DNA of 64,000 nucleotides from Fidelibacterota bacterium (GCA_004124295.1 SCKI01000013.1:1-64000); one strand, 5' to 3'; counted from the first letter of the stretch, positions 9,604-18,983 are shown. Made by a program: numbers and translations. The notes: generated by a model from the sequence alone, not told the origin.

Positions 9604-10134
9604 ATGCCTGGATTGGAATCTGTGCTCAATATCCACCCCCTGTTGGTCCACTTCCCCATTGCCCTGACGCTAACCGCGGCCCTGCTGGTCGGGGTGCACT
9701 TGCTGATACGTAGCGAGGAGTGGATGCGCATGGCAGCGGTGCTTGTTTACCTCTCGGCTGCGGCGGCCCTCGTTGCGGCTGCCACCGGCCTCATGGCCAG
9801 CGATGGCCTGGGCCATGACACGCCCGGCCATGAGCTCGTGCATGAGCACCGCGATATCATGCTCATCTATACGAGCCTCATTCTCGGCTTGGCCCTGCTC
9901 ACCGCTCTGTCCCGCAGCAGTATGACCGGATGGATAAAACATGCCAGCATGAAATTTATTCGTCTTGGAATTCTCCTGGCCGCCTGCGCCACGCTGATTG
10001 TCGGCGCCGACCGGGGGGCCCTGCTCGTATTCGGGCACGGGATCGGTATGCGTACGCAGCAGGGGACCGAGCCCCCGCCATCGGAGAGCACCGAAACGGG
10101 AAAGGCGGATGATCATGATGACCATGAGCACTGA
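9604..10134 (+). CDS. DUF2231 family membrane protein
   Basis: A 176-aa protein with four hydrophobic segments. The start, NIHPLLVHFPIALT, is the hallmark of the DUF2231 family, whose function is unknown. Several His residues sit on the loops (GHDTPGHELVHEHRD), and the tail is D/H-rich (DDHDDHEH), suggesting metal contact. An AAAGGAAAAGCC site precedes ATG 9604. It is the last plus-strand gene of the metal module and converges on the EAL/HDOD gene. Confidence 0.8.
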   Translation: MPGLESVLNIHPLLVHFPIALTLTAALLVGVHLLIRSEEWMRMAAVLVYLSAAAALVAAATGLMASDGLGHDTPGHELVHEHRDIMLIYTSLILGLALLTALSRSSMTGWIKHASMKFIRLGILLAACATLIVGADRGALLVFGHGIGMRTQQGTEPPPSESTETGKADDHDDHEH

Positions 10135-10145
10135 TTCCCGGCGGA

Positions 10146-11342
10146 TCACTCCATGAAGATTTTCTCGGTCCAGTCGAGGGCGTCAAAGTAGAGATCGGGG
10201 ACCTCATCCCCGGGTAGCCCCAAATCGCGCACGTAGTTATGCAGGGGGTCCCAATCGCCATCCTCATAGGCCAGCACCATGTTGAGCAGGGTGTTGAAGG
10301 TCCCTTCCTCGCCCAACAGGGCCGCCCTGATATCGGGGCGCAACGGCAGGTCGCCGAGAATCTCCTCCTTGGGACGGCCCATGAACAGCTCGATCATGGA
10401 AAAGATACCCATGAAAAACAGGTCGTCCTTGCGCTCCTCCTGCCCCATTTCGACGCCCAGGGTCTCCAGAAACCTGCCCCGCAGCACGCAGGCCACCAGC
10501 GCCTCCTCGGGCAGGTCTTCCCCCATGCTGGTCATCGTTACCAGGGTGCTCCACTTACGGACCTCCCGGGTACCCATCAGCGTGAGGGCCTGGTGAATGG
10601 ATTCGATCTCGCTGCGCAGGCCAAAGGCGGCCGAATTGATATATTTAAGCAATTTGAAGGTCAGCGATACGTCCTGCTTGATGACCTCTTCCAGTTTGTC
10701 AAACTCCATATCGGGACTGTTGATCTCCTGCAGCAGCCGCAGGTAGTTCAGTTTGAAACCGGGCACGTCAGTCTTGTCGACAAACTCTGCCTGGTAGGCG
10801 AAGGGGCCGTGAAAATAGCTGTAGCCTATGTTCTTGGCCAAGGTGAAGGCTGCCTTCGAGGGCACATTGTAGGCCAGCGCCTGGGCCTTACGGGTCTGGC
10901 TCCAGATGGGGGCCATGCGCTGGTGGCTCTGTGAGGCTTGCTCAAAATCAATGCGCAGGATATCGACCAGCGGCGCCAACTGGCTGAATCCGTCCTCCAG
11001 GATAAAGTCCCCCAAGGCCAGGGTAAAGCCCGACTCCCGGACCGCCTGGCAGCCGGCCATCAGATCGGGGGTCATCTCCGCCGCGTGAGATACCTGCAGG
11101 ACCACCCGGGCGGCGGGGAGTGATCCGAGCCAGTCGGCGCCCAGCTGCTCCGCCGTCACTTCGAGGAAAACCTTTCGGCTGCCGTGGCCAGGCCCCTGGG
11201 TCCTCCCGACCAGCTCTGCTCCCCCGTTGCCTCCATCCATATCCCTCAGAATGGTCTCCAGACTCTCGCTGGCGACCATTTCATAGGCGTAAACTTTTTC
11301 GTCGGGATCAAATATGGGCTGCCGTGCAATTAAAGGGCGCAT
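10146..11342 (-). CDS. EAL-like/HDOD domain signalling protein (YuxH type)
   Basis: A 398-aa protein. The start LIARQPIFDPDEKVYAYEMV is characteristic of YuxH-like proteins that join an EAL-derived domain (~1-195) to an HDOD domain (~200-395, with SLTFKLLKYINSAAFG and FFMGIFSMIELFMG). The EAL part lacks the intact EAL triad (YEMVA replaces the ELL/EAL start), so it is probably a binding or scaffold domain rather than an active c-di-GMP phosphodiesterase. It is a monocistronic-looking gene converging with the metal module; ~160 bases with no recognised feature separate it from the next gene upstream. Confidence 0.82.
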   Translation of the reverse strand: MRPLIARQPIFDPDEKVYAYEMVASESLETILRDMDGGNGGAELVGRTQGPGHGSRKVFLEVTAEQLGADWLGSLPAARVVLQVSHAAEMTPDLMAGCQAVRESGFTLALGDFILEDGFSQLAPLVDILRIDFEQASQSHQRMAPIWSQTRKAQALAYNVPSKAAFTLAKNIGYSYFHGPFAYQAEFVDKTDVPGFKLNYLRLLQEINSPDMEFDKLEEVIKQDVSLTFKLLKYINSAAFGLRSEIESIHQALTLMGTREVRKWSTLVTMTSMGEDLPEEALVACVLRGRFLETLGVEMGQEERKDDLFFMGIFSMIELFMGRPKEEILGDLPLRPDIRAALLGEEGTFNTLLNMVLAYEDGDWDPLHNYVRDLGLPGDEVPDLYFDALDWTEKIFME

Positions 11343-11499
11343 GTCAATCTCCGGGTAGCAGAAACTTCATTTCAACTGGCTTGTCCACAACACTGGCCCG
11401 TAGATACCAGCGCGGAAAAGTACATTCGATTCCCGGTGCTGGCAACAGTTTGTACGGCCCTGAAAGGTCTCCCCGCTGCGGCCTTTCCGGAAGGATCGA

Positions 11500-12063
11500 T
11501 CAGGTCCCCGGCAGGGTCTTGAAATACCGGGCGTAGCGGCGGATATACAGGTACCAACTGGCCAGCATGAGAGCAGCAGCCAGCGCCAGGACCCATTTTC
11601 CCAGCGTCAACCAGTTGACCACATAAAGGGTCATGGCCGCGGCGGTGATGCCGATGAACCACTTGCCCGGCAAGTTGGTCTCAAAGACCTCCTGGCGCCG
11701 GTCCATCAGGTACAGGGCGATATTGGAGACAGTGATGTCGCGGACACCGAGGAGCACGAAAAAGAGCAGCGGAAACTGGCGTTCCGGGTCCATGATCAGG
11801 AATACCATCACACCCAGCAGGATAAACTTGTCCGCAATGGGATCAAGCAGTTTGCCTATGTCGGTGATCTGGTGGGCCCGCCTAGCCAGGTACCCATCCA
11901 GGAAATCGGAAACAACCGCCGCCACGATGATACCGACGGCCAGGGTCAGGCGGTCCGTCTCCAATGCCCAGACCAGGGGCAGGGTCAACAACGCCCTGGT
12001 GAGGCTCAGGGCGTTGGCGATCGTGACTATACGTTCACGTACCGGTTTGGATGATGAGGCCAT
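11500..12063 (-). CDS. CDP-alcohol phosphatidyltransferase (PgsA-like)
   Basis: A 187-aa integral membrane enzyme that transfers a phosphatidyl group from CDP-diacylglycerol to an alcohol acceptor. The CDP-alcohol signature is complete: DFLDGYLARRAHQITDIGKL followed by LDPIADK, which carries the last two Asp residues. A helical, hydrophobic remainder follows. The start at 12063 overlaps the ABC gene by 29 bases; an in-frame start at 12114 would overlap by 80 and adds a Ser/Thr-rich tail unlikely to be real. A second, more canonical PgsA lies at 39675-40256, so this copy may use another alcohol acceptor. Confidence 0.82.
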   Translation of the reverse strand: MASSSKPVRERIVTIANALSLTRALLTLPLVWALETDRLTLAVGIIVAAVVSDFLDGYLARRAHQITDIGKLLDPIADKFILLGVMVFLIMDPERQFPLLFFVLLGVRDITVSNIALYLMDRRQEVFETNLPGKWFIGITAAAMTLYVVNWLTLGKWVLALAAALMLASWYLYIRRYARYFKTLPGT

Positions 12064-13210
12064 TTTCGAGTCGGAGAATCGAGTTGCAGAGCTTATCGAG
12101 AAAGTTACTGTCATGGGATATGAGGATCAAAGGATGTGGACCGGCCAGAGCGATGAAGCGCTGCAGGAGATGGGCCACCTCGGTGGCCGCGAAGCCATAG
12201 GTCGGTTCGTCGAGAATGACCAGGTCGTATGTCCCGGCCAGCAACGCCAGCGCGATAAGCAGCCGGTTTCCCTGGGCCGCGTCGGTCGCCCGCAGCTGCT
12301 GGTAGCCCGGATCGTTATCCAGGAATTCCCGCAGACGCCGCAGCTGGCCAGAGGTCAGTTTTCCCTGCTGCACGAACAGGTCCAGGAGATCATCCTGGCT
12401 CATCCCATGGGTGGGATGGGACTGTTTTTGGGTCAGGTAGCCGATGCCGGGTTCATCCACTGAGGGCAGATCCAGGCTTAATTCGCCTGTGTAGGTGGCC
12501 ATTCCTGCCAAGCAGTCGGCCAGCGTCGATTTGCCCGATCCGTTTTCACCGGCCAGTCCCAGCACCTGCAGTCCGGCATAATGGCCCTCGTCGATGGAAA
12601 GAGCGAAGGCGGATATCTCATAGGCCTTGCGGAACCCGGATATGTGCAGCGTCCAGGCTGGGAATGCGCTCCCCACGCCCGTTGTTCCACTGGCCCCTGT
12701 GGCCTCATCAGCCGATTCAAGGACCCCACCCTGCCAGCGCCACAATTGGCCGGAACTGCTGGCGCTGAGGTTCAGGACTCTCTTCCCAGCCTGGATGATG
12801 GCCGCCTCCAGATCACGCCGCCGGGCGGGACTCAGGTAGTCGGCCGCGTAACTGGACAGCAGAAAATCGGCCGGCTGGGCCAGGGCCAGGGTCAGGGCCA
12901 GCAGTTGGCCCTCACCCCCGGAAAGCGTTTCGGTAAGTTGCTCCTTCCGGCCGGCGAAGGGCCCCCCATCCAGGGTCAGAGCCAGGCGCTGCTCCAGCAC
13001 CTCCCCCGACAGCCCCAGATTCTCCAGGTCGAAAGCGAACTCCCGTCGCAGGGTGGCGGCCACGAGGAAGTCGGTGACCACCTCGGGCAGTTCCAGTACG
13101 CTGCAACCCCGGCTCTGTAACGATCGGGCCAGGGCAGGTCTCAGCCCCGGGACCGGGACGATATCATGCAGGCCTGGCGGCAGATCTGCCGGGGCGCTGC
13201 TAGTCGCCAA
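12035..13210 (-). CDS. ABC ATPase with two fused, complementarily degenerate nucleotide-binding domains
   Basis: About 391 aa from TTG 13210, which overlaps the waaA stop. The first half has a good signature motif (LSGGEGQLLAL) and ECF-like sequence (FDLENLGLSGEVLEQRL). It has no recognisable Walker A, and its Walker B position reads FLLSSY. The second half has Walker A (AGENGSGKSTLADCLAG), Walker B (LVILDEPTYGF) and the switch His (LISHDS), but its signature reads DAAQGN. Paired head to tail, these would give one competent ATP site. The layout resembles two-domain ECF/cobalt-type ATPases, but no membrane partner is next to it. The substrate is unknown. Confidence 0.72.
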   Translation of the reverse strand: MATSSAPADLPPGLHDIVPVPGLRPALARSLQSRGCSVLELPEVVTDFLVAATLRREFAFDLENLGLSGEVLEQRLALTLDGGPFAGRKEQLTETLSGGEGQLLALTLALAQPADFLLSSYAADYLSPARRRDLEAAIIQAGKRVLNLSASSSGQLWRWQGGVLESADEATGASGTTGVGSAFPAWTLHISGFRKAYEISAFALSIDEGHYAGLQVLGLAGENGSGKSTLADCLAGMATYTGELSLDLPSVDEPGIGYLTQKQSHPTHGMSQDDLLDLFVQQGKLTSGQLRRLREFLDNDPGYQQLRATDAAQGNRLLIALALLAGTYDLVILDEPTYGFAATEVAHLLQRFIALAGPHPLILISHDSNFLDKLCNSILRLENGLIIQTGT

Positions 13211-14468
13211 TAATAGCCTGCAAAATACGGGTCGAAGCGCCCAGATTGTCCGCAATGACCTGCAGGGCCGCGGCTCCACCCGCTTCCCGGGACTCATGGT
13301 TGCTGAAGTAGTGGGCCAGCCGGTCGCTGAAGGCCTCGCTGTCGGCCACCACAGCCCCACCGCCGGCGGCCAGCAACTGTTCCGCTTCATCACTGCGGTT
13401 GTAGCGGGGGCCAAAAAGTACCGGAACGCTGGCCATGGCCGGCTCCATCACATTATGGACATTGCTGCCGAAACCGCCCCCCACGTAAGCCACCGCGCCC
13501 GGGTAGTAGAGTTCCGCCAGGTAGCCCACACCGTCAACAATGAGCACTTGAGAGCCGCTGAAATGTCCCCGGTTGGAACCGTAAGGCGCCCAGGCGATGC
13601 CCGCCGCGCTGAGGCGCTGCCCCAGGCCGGCCACGGTTTCCGGCTCCGGATCGTGGGGCGCCCAGAAGACCCTGAAGCGGTCGTCGGCCCGCAACATCTC
13701 CATGACCGGCGCTTCGATCACCTCTTCATCGGCGGCATGGACGCTGCCCAGGACCAGTGTCCGGTCCCGGTTATGCCCGTTGGAACGGTTGTTTTTCCGG
13801 CGCTCCATGACCCGGTCGTAGCGCGGATTGCCGAGGATTTTAACGCGCGTGCCGGAGTCCGGCCCCAGGATGGCCTGGAGGCGCTCCCCGTCCCCTTCCG
13901 ACACCGTATATATGGCCTGCATGGCCCGGTAGATGTTCCGGTAGAAGCCCTTCAGCAGGGGCCATTGCTTGGTGCTTCCCGGGACGACACGGGCGGCGAA
14001 AAGCACCGTCGGAATGCCCTGCCGCTGGCAGGCCCAGATAAGATTGGGCCAGATGTCGTAACTGGCAAAAATGACCCGATGAGGCTTCAATATCCTCAGC
14101 AGTTGATTCATGGACCAGGGAAAGTCGAGCGGCAGGTAGAACTTGAAATCGATATCCGGGTGGTGGCAGCGCTCATAGCCGGAGGGCGAGAAAAAACTGA
14201 CCACGATGATGGTGTCCGGTGAGACCTCCTTCAACCCCTCGATGATGGGCCGGGCCTGTTCGAACTCGCCGTGGGAGGCGGCATGGAACCAGTAGAGGGG
14301 TCCGTAGCTATCGATGATCCGTTCGCGGAAACGGCGCGCCCGGGGAATGGTTTTGCGCCGGCCCCGCAAACCGCGCCGCACCTTCCGGTTGAAGACCGTC
14401 AGCACGTATGCGATAATAACGGCCGGGAAAAAGATAAGATTATAGGCCAGGCCCCAGAGTCTGCTCAC
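13200..14468 (-). CDS. waaA: 3-deoxy-D-manno-octulosonic acid (Kdo) transferase
   Basis: A 422-aa GT30 enzyme that adds Kdo from CMP-Kdo to lipid A precursor at the inner membrane. After an N-terminal membrane anchor (LAYNLIFFPAVIIAYVL) comes the diagnostic WFHAASHGEFEQARP block with the catalytic Glu. GSVHAADEEV and PHDPEP follow, and VGGGFGSNVHNVMEPA forms the sugar-nucleotide site. The start is GTG 14468, overlapping the heptosyltransferase stop by four bases (GTGA), which gives the usual family length. A longer frame to 14591 only reads antisense-like sequence. It indicates a Gram-negative LPS-making cell. Confidence 0.92.
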   Translation of the reverse strand: MSRLWGLAYNLIFFPAVIIAYVLTVFNRKVRRGLRGRRKTIPRARRFRERIIDSYGPLYWFHAASHGEFEQARPIIEGLKEVSPDTIIVVSFFSPSGYERCHHPDIDFKFYLPLDFPWSMNQLLRILKPHRVIFASYDIWPNLIWACQRQGIPTVLFAARVVPGSTKQWPLLKGFYRNIYRAMQAIYTVSEGDGERLQAILGPDSGTRVKILGNPRYDRVMERRKNNRSNGHNRDRTLVLGSVHAADEEVIEAPVMEMLRADDRFRVFWAPHDPEPETVAGLGQRLSAAGIAWAPYGSNRGHFSGSQVLIVDGVGYLAELYYPGAVAYVGGGFGSNVHNVMEPAMASVPVLFGPRYNRSDEAEQLLAAGGGAVVADSEAFSDRLAHYFSNHESREAGGAAALQVIADNLGASTRILQAIIGD

Positions 14469-15475
14469 GCCGCCGGCTCCCACAGCCGCAACAGGCTTTC
14501 CGACACCGCTCCGGCCTGTGTGCCGGTCAGGCAGTAGCGCTCCCGGCGGTAGCAGGGCCGGCTGCCGTTCTGGCTGCAGGGCCGGCACCACAATGGGGAC
14601 TGATGCACCACCGAACGCTCATCGTGAACCCGGGCGCCGGTCTGCCAGGAGGTGGGTCCCTGGATCATCACCACCGGCACACCCAACGCCTCGGCCGCGT
14701 GGACCAGCCCCGTATCGGCGCCCAGCACTGCCCGGGCTCCGGCCAGCACGGCCAGGCTCTCCTCCAGGCTTGTGCGGCCCTTCAGGTTGACCAGCGCGCC
14801 GGCGGGAAAATGGACCGCAATCCGGTCGCAGACAGCGTCAGCGTCTCCGCCCAACATCACCAGCCGGATGCCGGGGTGCTCCTGCAGGCGGCCCAACAGA
14901 TCGCGGTAACGTTCCTCCGGCCAGATCTTCTGGGACCAGGCGGCCCCCGGCACCATGGCGAAATAGGGCCGCTCCAGACCGAATTTGGCCTGCACCGCCG
15001 CCAGCTCCTGCGCAGGTATGGCCATCCTTGGCCGGGCATCGGCTGGATCGGCAGTCAACCCGGCATAACGCAGATATTCGCCGGCGACCGAAAAATCGGC
15101 CGCGAAACGATCAAGCCAGAGATAGAACAGGAGCCAGCGCTTCAGCCTCGGCTTCCGGTAGACCCGCTTGGCGCGGGCCGAAATCAGCCGCCGGAGCAGT
15201 TTGCTGCGGAGGGAATCGTGCAGATCAATGAGCAGGTCGTAAGGCTGCCTGGACAGCCCCCGGGCGAAGGCCGGCAGCTGGGCCGCTCCTATGGCCGGGA
15301 AAGGGATAATCTGGTCGGGAACGGGATTAAAAGCGCGCACGACCGGGGCGTAGCGGGCCTGCACCAGGAAGTCAATTTGCGCTTGGGGATACTCCCGGCG
15401 CAGGGCCTTGACCACCGGCGCAGTGAGCACAACATCCCCCAGGGAGCTGAAGCGCAACAGCAGAATCCGCTCCAA
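14465..15475 (-). CDS. Glycosyltransferase family 9 (ADP-heptose:LPS heptosyltransferase-like)
   Basis: A 336-aa GT9 protein. It begins ERILLLRFSSLGDVVLTAPV, the typical start in which the glycine-rich loop binds ADP-heptose. The C-terminal half has MVPGAAWSQKIWPEERY and VLGADTGLVHAAEALGVPVV, the family's conserved nucleotide-sugar site. It should add a heptose-type sugar to the LPS inner core. It is coupled to waaA by a GTGA overlap and starts four bases after the polyprenyl synthase stop, so this is an envelope operon. Which heptosyltransferase (WaaC or WaaF type) is not decidable here. Confidence 0.88.
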   Translation of the reverse strand: MERILLLRFSSLGDVVLTAPVVKALRREYPQAQIDFLVQARYAPVVRAFNPVPDQIIPFPAIGAAQLPAFARGLSRQPYDLLIDLHDSLRSKLLRRLISARAKRVYRKPRLKRWLLFYLWLDRFAADFSVAGEYLRYAGLTADPADARPRMAIPAQELAAVQAKFGLERPYFAMVPGAAWSQKIWPEERYRDLLGRLQEHPGIRLVMLGGDADAVCDRIAVHFPAGALVNLKGRTSLEESLAVLAGARAVLGADTGLVHAAEALGVPVVMIQGPTSWQTGARVHDERSVVHQSPLWCRPCSQNGSRPCYRRERYCLTGTQAGAVSESLLRLWEPAA

Positions 15476-15478
15476 CGT

Positions 15479-16456
15479 TCACCACGAGCGCTGGGTGTTG
15501 AAGTGGACCATATTGGTCAGCGCGGTCTTGTAGGTTGAGTCGGGGAAGAAACTCAGATCATCTATGGCCAGGCGGCTGAAGTAGTGCATCCGCTCTTGGG
15601 CATAATCCATACCGCCACTGTCCTCGATAGTCCGCCGCAGTTCATCCAGCCGGCCCCGGCGGGCATGGGACTTGAGGGCCTGGAGATAGGTCCGGCTTTT
15701 GGCGGCTGATTGCTGTTTCAGCGCGTATATCAGCGGCAGAGTGCGCAGGTTCCGTTTGACGTCAAAGGCCACCGGCTTGCCCACCGTGTCCACTTTTCCC
15801 AGCAGATCAAACAAATCATCCTTGATCTGAAAGGCGATGCCCAGGTTCTCGCCGTAACTGCGCAGCTGCTGCCGGGGAACCTCGTCGCCAGATGCGGTAA
15901 TGACGCCAAGCTCACAGGCCGTGCCGAACAGGCTGGCCGTCTTGTCGCGGACCATGGCGTAATAAATCTCCTCGGTCATGCCGCCCAGCAGGGCCTTTTC
16001 GAGCTGCAATATTTCGCCGCTGCTGAGCCGCTCGGCGGTCTTGGAGAGAGCCTCCAGGGCGGTAAAATTGCGCAGGCTGATGATGTTGGTCAGCGCCTTG
16101 GCCAGGAAATAGTCGCCGATGAGAACCGCCTTTTTGTTGTTGAACATGCGGCGGATAGAGGGCCAGCCGCGGCGCAGGTCCGAGCCGTCCACCACATCGT
16201 CATGCACCAAAGTGGCAATGTGCAGAATCTCCACCAGTGAGGCGGCCCTGATGCTGTCCATGGTGACGCCCCCCGAGATGCGGGCTGAGAGGATGGTCAA
16301 TATGGGCCGCAGATGCTTGCCCCGGTTGCGCAGGATATAGCGCACCATCGTGTTGACCAGCCGCACTTCCGATTTCAGGGCATTCCGGAATTCGGTCTGG
16401 AAAAGCTTAAAATCGTCCAGAATCGGTTCGACGATATCTCTAAGGCGGAGGGGCAT
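15479..16456 (-). CDS. Polyprenyl diphosphate synthase (IspB-like)
   Basis: A 325-aa trans-prenyl chain synthase that condenses isopentenyl diphosphate onto allylic diphosphates, giving the quinone or undecaprenyl-type side chain. Both aspartate motifs are visible. The first is LVHDDVVDGSDLRRG (DDxxD-like, here DDVVD) and the second IAFQIKDDLFDLLG. GKHLRP near residue 48 binds the diphosphate. An in-frame GTG one codon earlier (16459) is possible; ATG 16456 is chosen. It lies between tatC and the GT9 gene in the same direction. Confidence 0.9.
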   Translation of the reverse strand: MPLRLRDIVEPILDDFKLFQTEFRNALKSEVRLVNTMVRYILRNRGKHLRPILTILSARISGGVTMDSIRAASLVEILHIATLVHDDVVDGSDLRRGWPSIRRMFNNKKAVLIGDYFLAKALTNIISLRNFTALEALSKTAERLSSGEILQLEKALLGGMTEEIYYAMVRDKTASLFGTACELGVITASGDEVPRQQLRSYGENLGIAFQIKDDLFDLLGKVDTVGKPVAFDVKRNLRTLPLIYALKQQSAAKSRTYLQALKSHARRGRLDELRRTIEDSGGMDYAQERMHYFSRLAIDDLSFFPDSTYKTALTNMVHFNTQRSW

Positions 16457-16487
16457 CACAAAAACTTAGGTGCGCTGGTGAAGCAAA

Positions 16488-17210
16488 TCAAGCACCGCCG
16501 GACGGGCTGAATATCCTCGAGATGAGCACCGCCACCTCGTACAGCCCCAGCAGGGGTATGGCCATCAAAATCTGGCTCAGGGGATCGGGCGGGGTCAGGA
16601 TGGCCGACAGCACCAGGATTCCAATCAGGGCAAACTTGCGGTAATGCCGCAAAAATTCCGGTGTCAGCAGGCCGACGCGGGTGAGAATAAAGGAAATGAC
16701 GGGCAGCTGGAAGATGAGACCGGCGGATAACAGGATCCAGGCCACATAGCCGAAATAGGCCTGTATGCTGTAGTTGCTGGCCACGCTGCCATCCCCCAGG
16801 CTGCTGAAGAACCGCAGGCTGAACGGCAGGATCACCAGGTAGCCGAACAGGACGCCGGTGACAAACAACAGCGTTCCGGCCACCACCACCCAGAAACCGG
16901 TGGTCCGGGTAGGCTTCTCCAGGGCCGGCCGTATGAAGCGCCAAAGCTGGTACAGAATCACCGGGGTGGCCAAAACCAACCCGGTCAGGAAACTGGCAAT
17001 GATCTGTACCATAAACAGATCGGAAACCCTGATGGCTTGCAGCTGCACCGGAATTTCGAGCTGCTCGGCGGGACGGGTCAGCAGGCCCATGATCAGGTCA
17101 CTCTCGATGAATGCCAGCACCGCAATGCCCAGCACGGCCGCCAGCGCCTTGATGATCCGCCAGCGCATCTCCTCCAGATGCTCCAGAAATGTCATTTCGT
17201 CTTTGGCCAT
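16488..17210 (-). CDS. tatC: Sec-independent protein translocase TatC
   Basis: A 240-aa protein with six hydrophobic segments. The cytoplasmic N-terminus MTFLEHLEEMRWRIIKAL contains the conserved HLEELR-like signal-peptide contact site. The family blocks LYQLWRFIRPAL and FGYLVILPFSLRFF are present. It forms the receptor of the twin-arginine pathway for folded proteins. No tatA/B gene is visible here. It starts five bases after the meaB stop and ends ~30 bases before the prenyl synthase. Confidence 0.95.
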   Translation of the reverse strand: MAKDEMTFLEHLEEMRWRIIKALAAVLGIAVLAFIESDLIMGLLTRPAEQLEIPVQLQAIRVSDLFMVQIIASFLTGLVLATPVILYQLWRFIRPALEKPTRTTGFWVVVAGTLLFVTGVLFGYLVILPFSLRFFSSLGDGSVASNYSIQAYFGYVAWILLSAGLIFQLPVISFILTRVGLLTPEFLRHYRKFALIGILVLSAILTPPDPLSQILMAIPLLGLYEVAVLISRIFSPSGGA

Positions 17211-17214
17211 CGCC

Positions 17215-18135
17215 TCAGTCGAGCTCCAGGATGGTCCGGGCCAGCTCGTAGGGCGAAACGGCCTCCAGGCGGGATTCCAGCAGATGGCCCCGGGCCGGTG
17301 TCCAGAATTTCCCCATCACCTGCGACGCCACCTGGCTCTCCACCCGGCGCCGGTAGCGCTGCTCCTGTTTCCGCCGGCCCGCGCCGCTCTCCTGCAGGTG
17401 CGCATGGTGCTCCAGCAGGCGGCCATACAGTTCATCCAGCCCCTCATTGCGGGTCGCGCTGGTCTTTTCCACCGGCACCTGCCAGCCCCCTGCGTCCGGT
17501 TTCATGGCCAGCATCTGCTCCAGGAGACTGGCCAGCCGGCCGGCCCCCTCCCGGTCGGCCTTGTTGATGGCAAATACGTCGGCAATTTCGATGATCCCCG
17601 CTTTCATCAGCTGGATATCGTCCCCCGACTCGGGCACCAACACCACCAGGGTCGTATCCACCGCCTCCATGACGTCCAGTTCGATCTGGCCGACGCCGAT
17701 CGTCTCGAACAGCAGCACGCCGAAACCGGCGGCATCGAGGAGGTCCCCCACCTCCTGGCTGCGACTCGCGAGGCCCCCGCTATGGCCCCGGGTTGCCATG
17801 CTGCGGATGAACACATCCCGGTCGCGATAGTGGCGTCCCATGCGCAGCCGGTCACCCAGCAATGCGCCTCCGGTAAAGGGACTGGTGGGATCGACGCTGA
17901 TAACGCCCACCCGGCGGTCCGACTGGCGGAAGCGGGTTATGAGCTGATCGACGAGGGAACTTTTGCCGGCGCCGGGCGGGCCGGTAATGCCTATGCGGTA
18001 GGCGCTGCCGGGATGGGGATAGATAGCTTCCAGCAGAGCTTCAGCCCGGGAAGATTCATCCTCCACCAGGCTGATGGCGGCAGCCAGCGCCTTGCCGGAG
18101 CCGTCCAGGAGAGACTGAATGGCTGCATCAGGCAA
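17215..18135 (-). CDS. meaB: MeaB/ArgK-type G3E-like GTPase, methylmalonyl-CoA mutase chaperone
   Basis: A 306-aa GTPase. Visible motifs: Walker A GPPGAGKSSLVDQL, VISVDPTSPFTGGALLGDR, the FIRSMATRGHSGG block that is diagnostic for MeaB, FETIGVGQIELDVM, and NKADREGA for guanine recognition. The family protects and loads the B12 enzyme methylmalonyl-CoA mutase, implying propionate or succinyl-CoA metabolism. The mutase genes are not in the window. Confidence 0.93.
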   Translation of the reverse strand: MPDAAIQSLLDGSGKALAAAISLVEDESSRAEALLEAIYPHPGSAYRIGITGPPGAGKSSLVDQLITRFRQSDRRVGVISVDPTSPFTGGALLGDRLRMGRHYRDRDVFIRSMATRGHSGGLASRSQEVGDLLDAAGFGVLLFETIGVGQIELDVMEAVDTTLVVLVPESGDDIQLMKAGIIEIADVFAINKADREGAGRLASLLEQMLAMKPDAGGWQVPVEKTSATRNEGLDELYGRLLEHHAHLQESGAGRRKQEQRYRRRVESQVASQVMGKFWTPARGHLLESRLEAVSPYELARTILELD

Positions 18136-18173
18136 GAGAGTAACGGGCGCCGGGCGCCGGGTCTTGCGCGGCG

Positions 18174-18863
18174 CTACCCGAAGAGCCGGGTAAAGGCGGC
18201 ATAGTCGTGGATGGTGAGACGGCGACCTTCCCGCTTCAACAGGCCCTTCGCCTCAAGATTCTTGAGCATCCGGGAGACCGTTTCCCGGCTGGTGCCGGCC
18301 ATGTTGGCGATATCCTGCTGGAAGGGAAGTTTGCCGATAATCACCTCACCCTTCCTGAAAATGCCCATCTCCTCAGAAATGCGATGCAAGGTGATACCGA
18401 TGCGGTGCTCCGCGTCGGACAGGGAGAGAGACTTGATATGCTGGTCCGATTTGCGCAGGCGGCCGGTCATCTCCTTGAGCAACTGAATCGAAATGGAGGG
18501 GAAGCGGTGCAGAACATCCAAAAAGTCCCGCCGGGAGAGGGTCAACAGCTGGGTGTCCTCCAGCGCCATGACATTCGCCGACCGGCCCTGTCCATCGAGC
18601 AGGGCCATTTCGCCGAAGAATTCCGACGTGCCGAGCATGGCCAGGATCACTTCGCGCCCTTCGTCATTCAAGCGGGTGATCTTGACACTGCCGAACTCGA
18701 TGATGTAAAGGGTCTCGGCGTGACTCTCTTCCAGGACGATGAGGGAGCTCTTCGAGAAAGACCGCCGTACCGCCATATCAACGATAACATTGATCTCGCT
18801 TTCGGAAAGATCGCTGAATATGGGAACCTCTCGAAGAAGATTCAAATCAGTTGAGGGGTCCAT
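18174..18863 (-). CDS. Crp/Fnr-family transcription regulator
   Basis: A 229-aa protein with an N-terminal cyclic-nucleotide-binding fold (~10-125, with FGEMALLDGQGRSANVMALE) and a C-terminal winged helix (MAGTSRETVSRMLKNLEAKG). The phosphate-binding RSA of cAMP-type sites is present. No Cys cluster for an iron-sulfur centre is seen, so it is more Crp-like than Fnr-like. It is divergent from rpsT with ~120 bases between them. Confidence 0.9.
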   Translation of the reverse strand: MDPSTDLNLLREVPIFSDLSESEINVIVDMAVRRSFSKSSLIVLEESHAETLYIIEFGSVKITRLNDEGREVILAMLGTSEFFGEMALLDGQGRSANVMALEDTQLLTLSRRDFLDVLHRFPSISIQLLKEMTGRLRKSDQHIKSLSLSDAEHRIGITLHRISEEMGIFRKGEVIIGKLPFQQDIANMAGTSRETVSRMLKNLEAKGLLKREGRRLTIHDYAAFTRLFG

Positions 18864-18983
18864 ATAGCAAATTATGGTATGATTTTGATGCAGGCAATTT
18901 TAATTCCCCCCAGGCCGGACATTGCAAAAGCGGCATGTCGCCCCTAACTTCAGCGCCGTTAAACGACAGGAATGAAGCTATAA

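Noticed and set aside
18866-18897. Promoter of the Crp/Fnr gene (TTGCCT / CATAAT)
   Set aside because: Spacing is 15 bases and would place the transcript start on the start codon.
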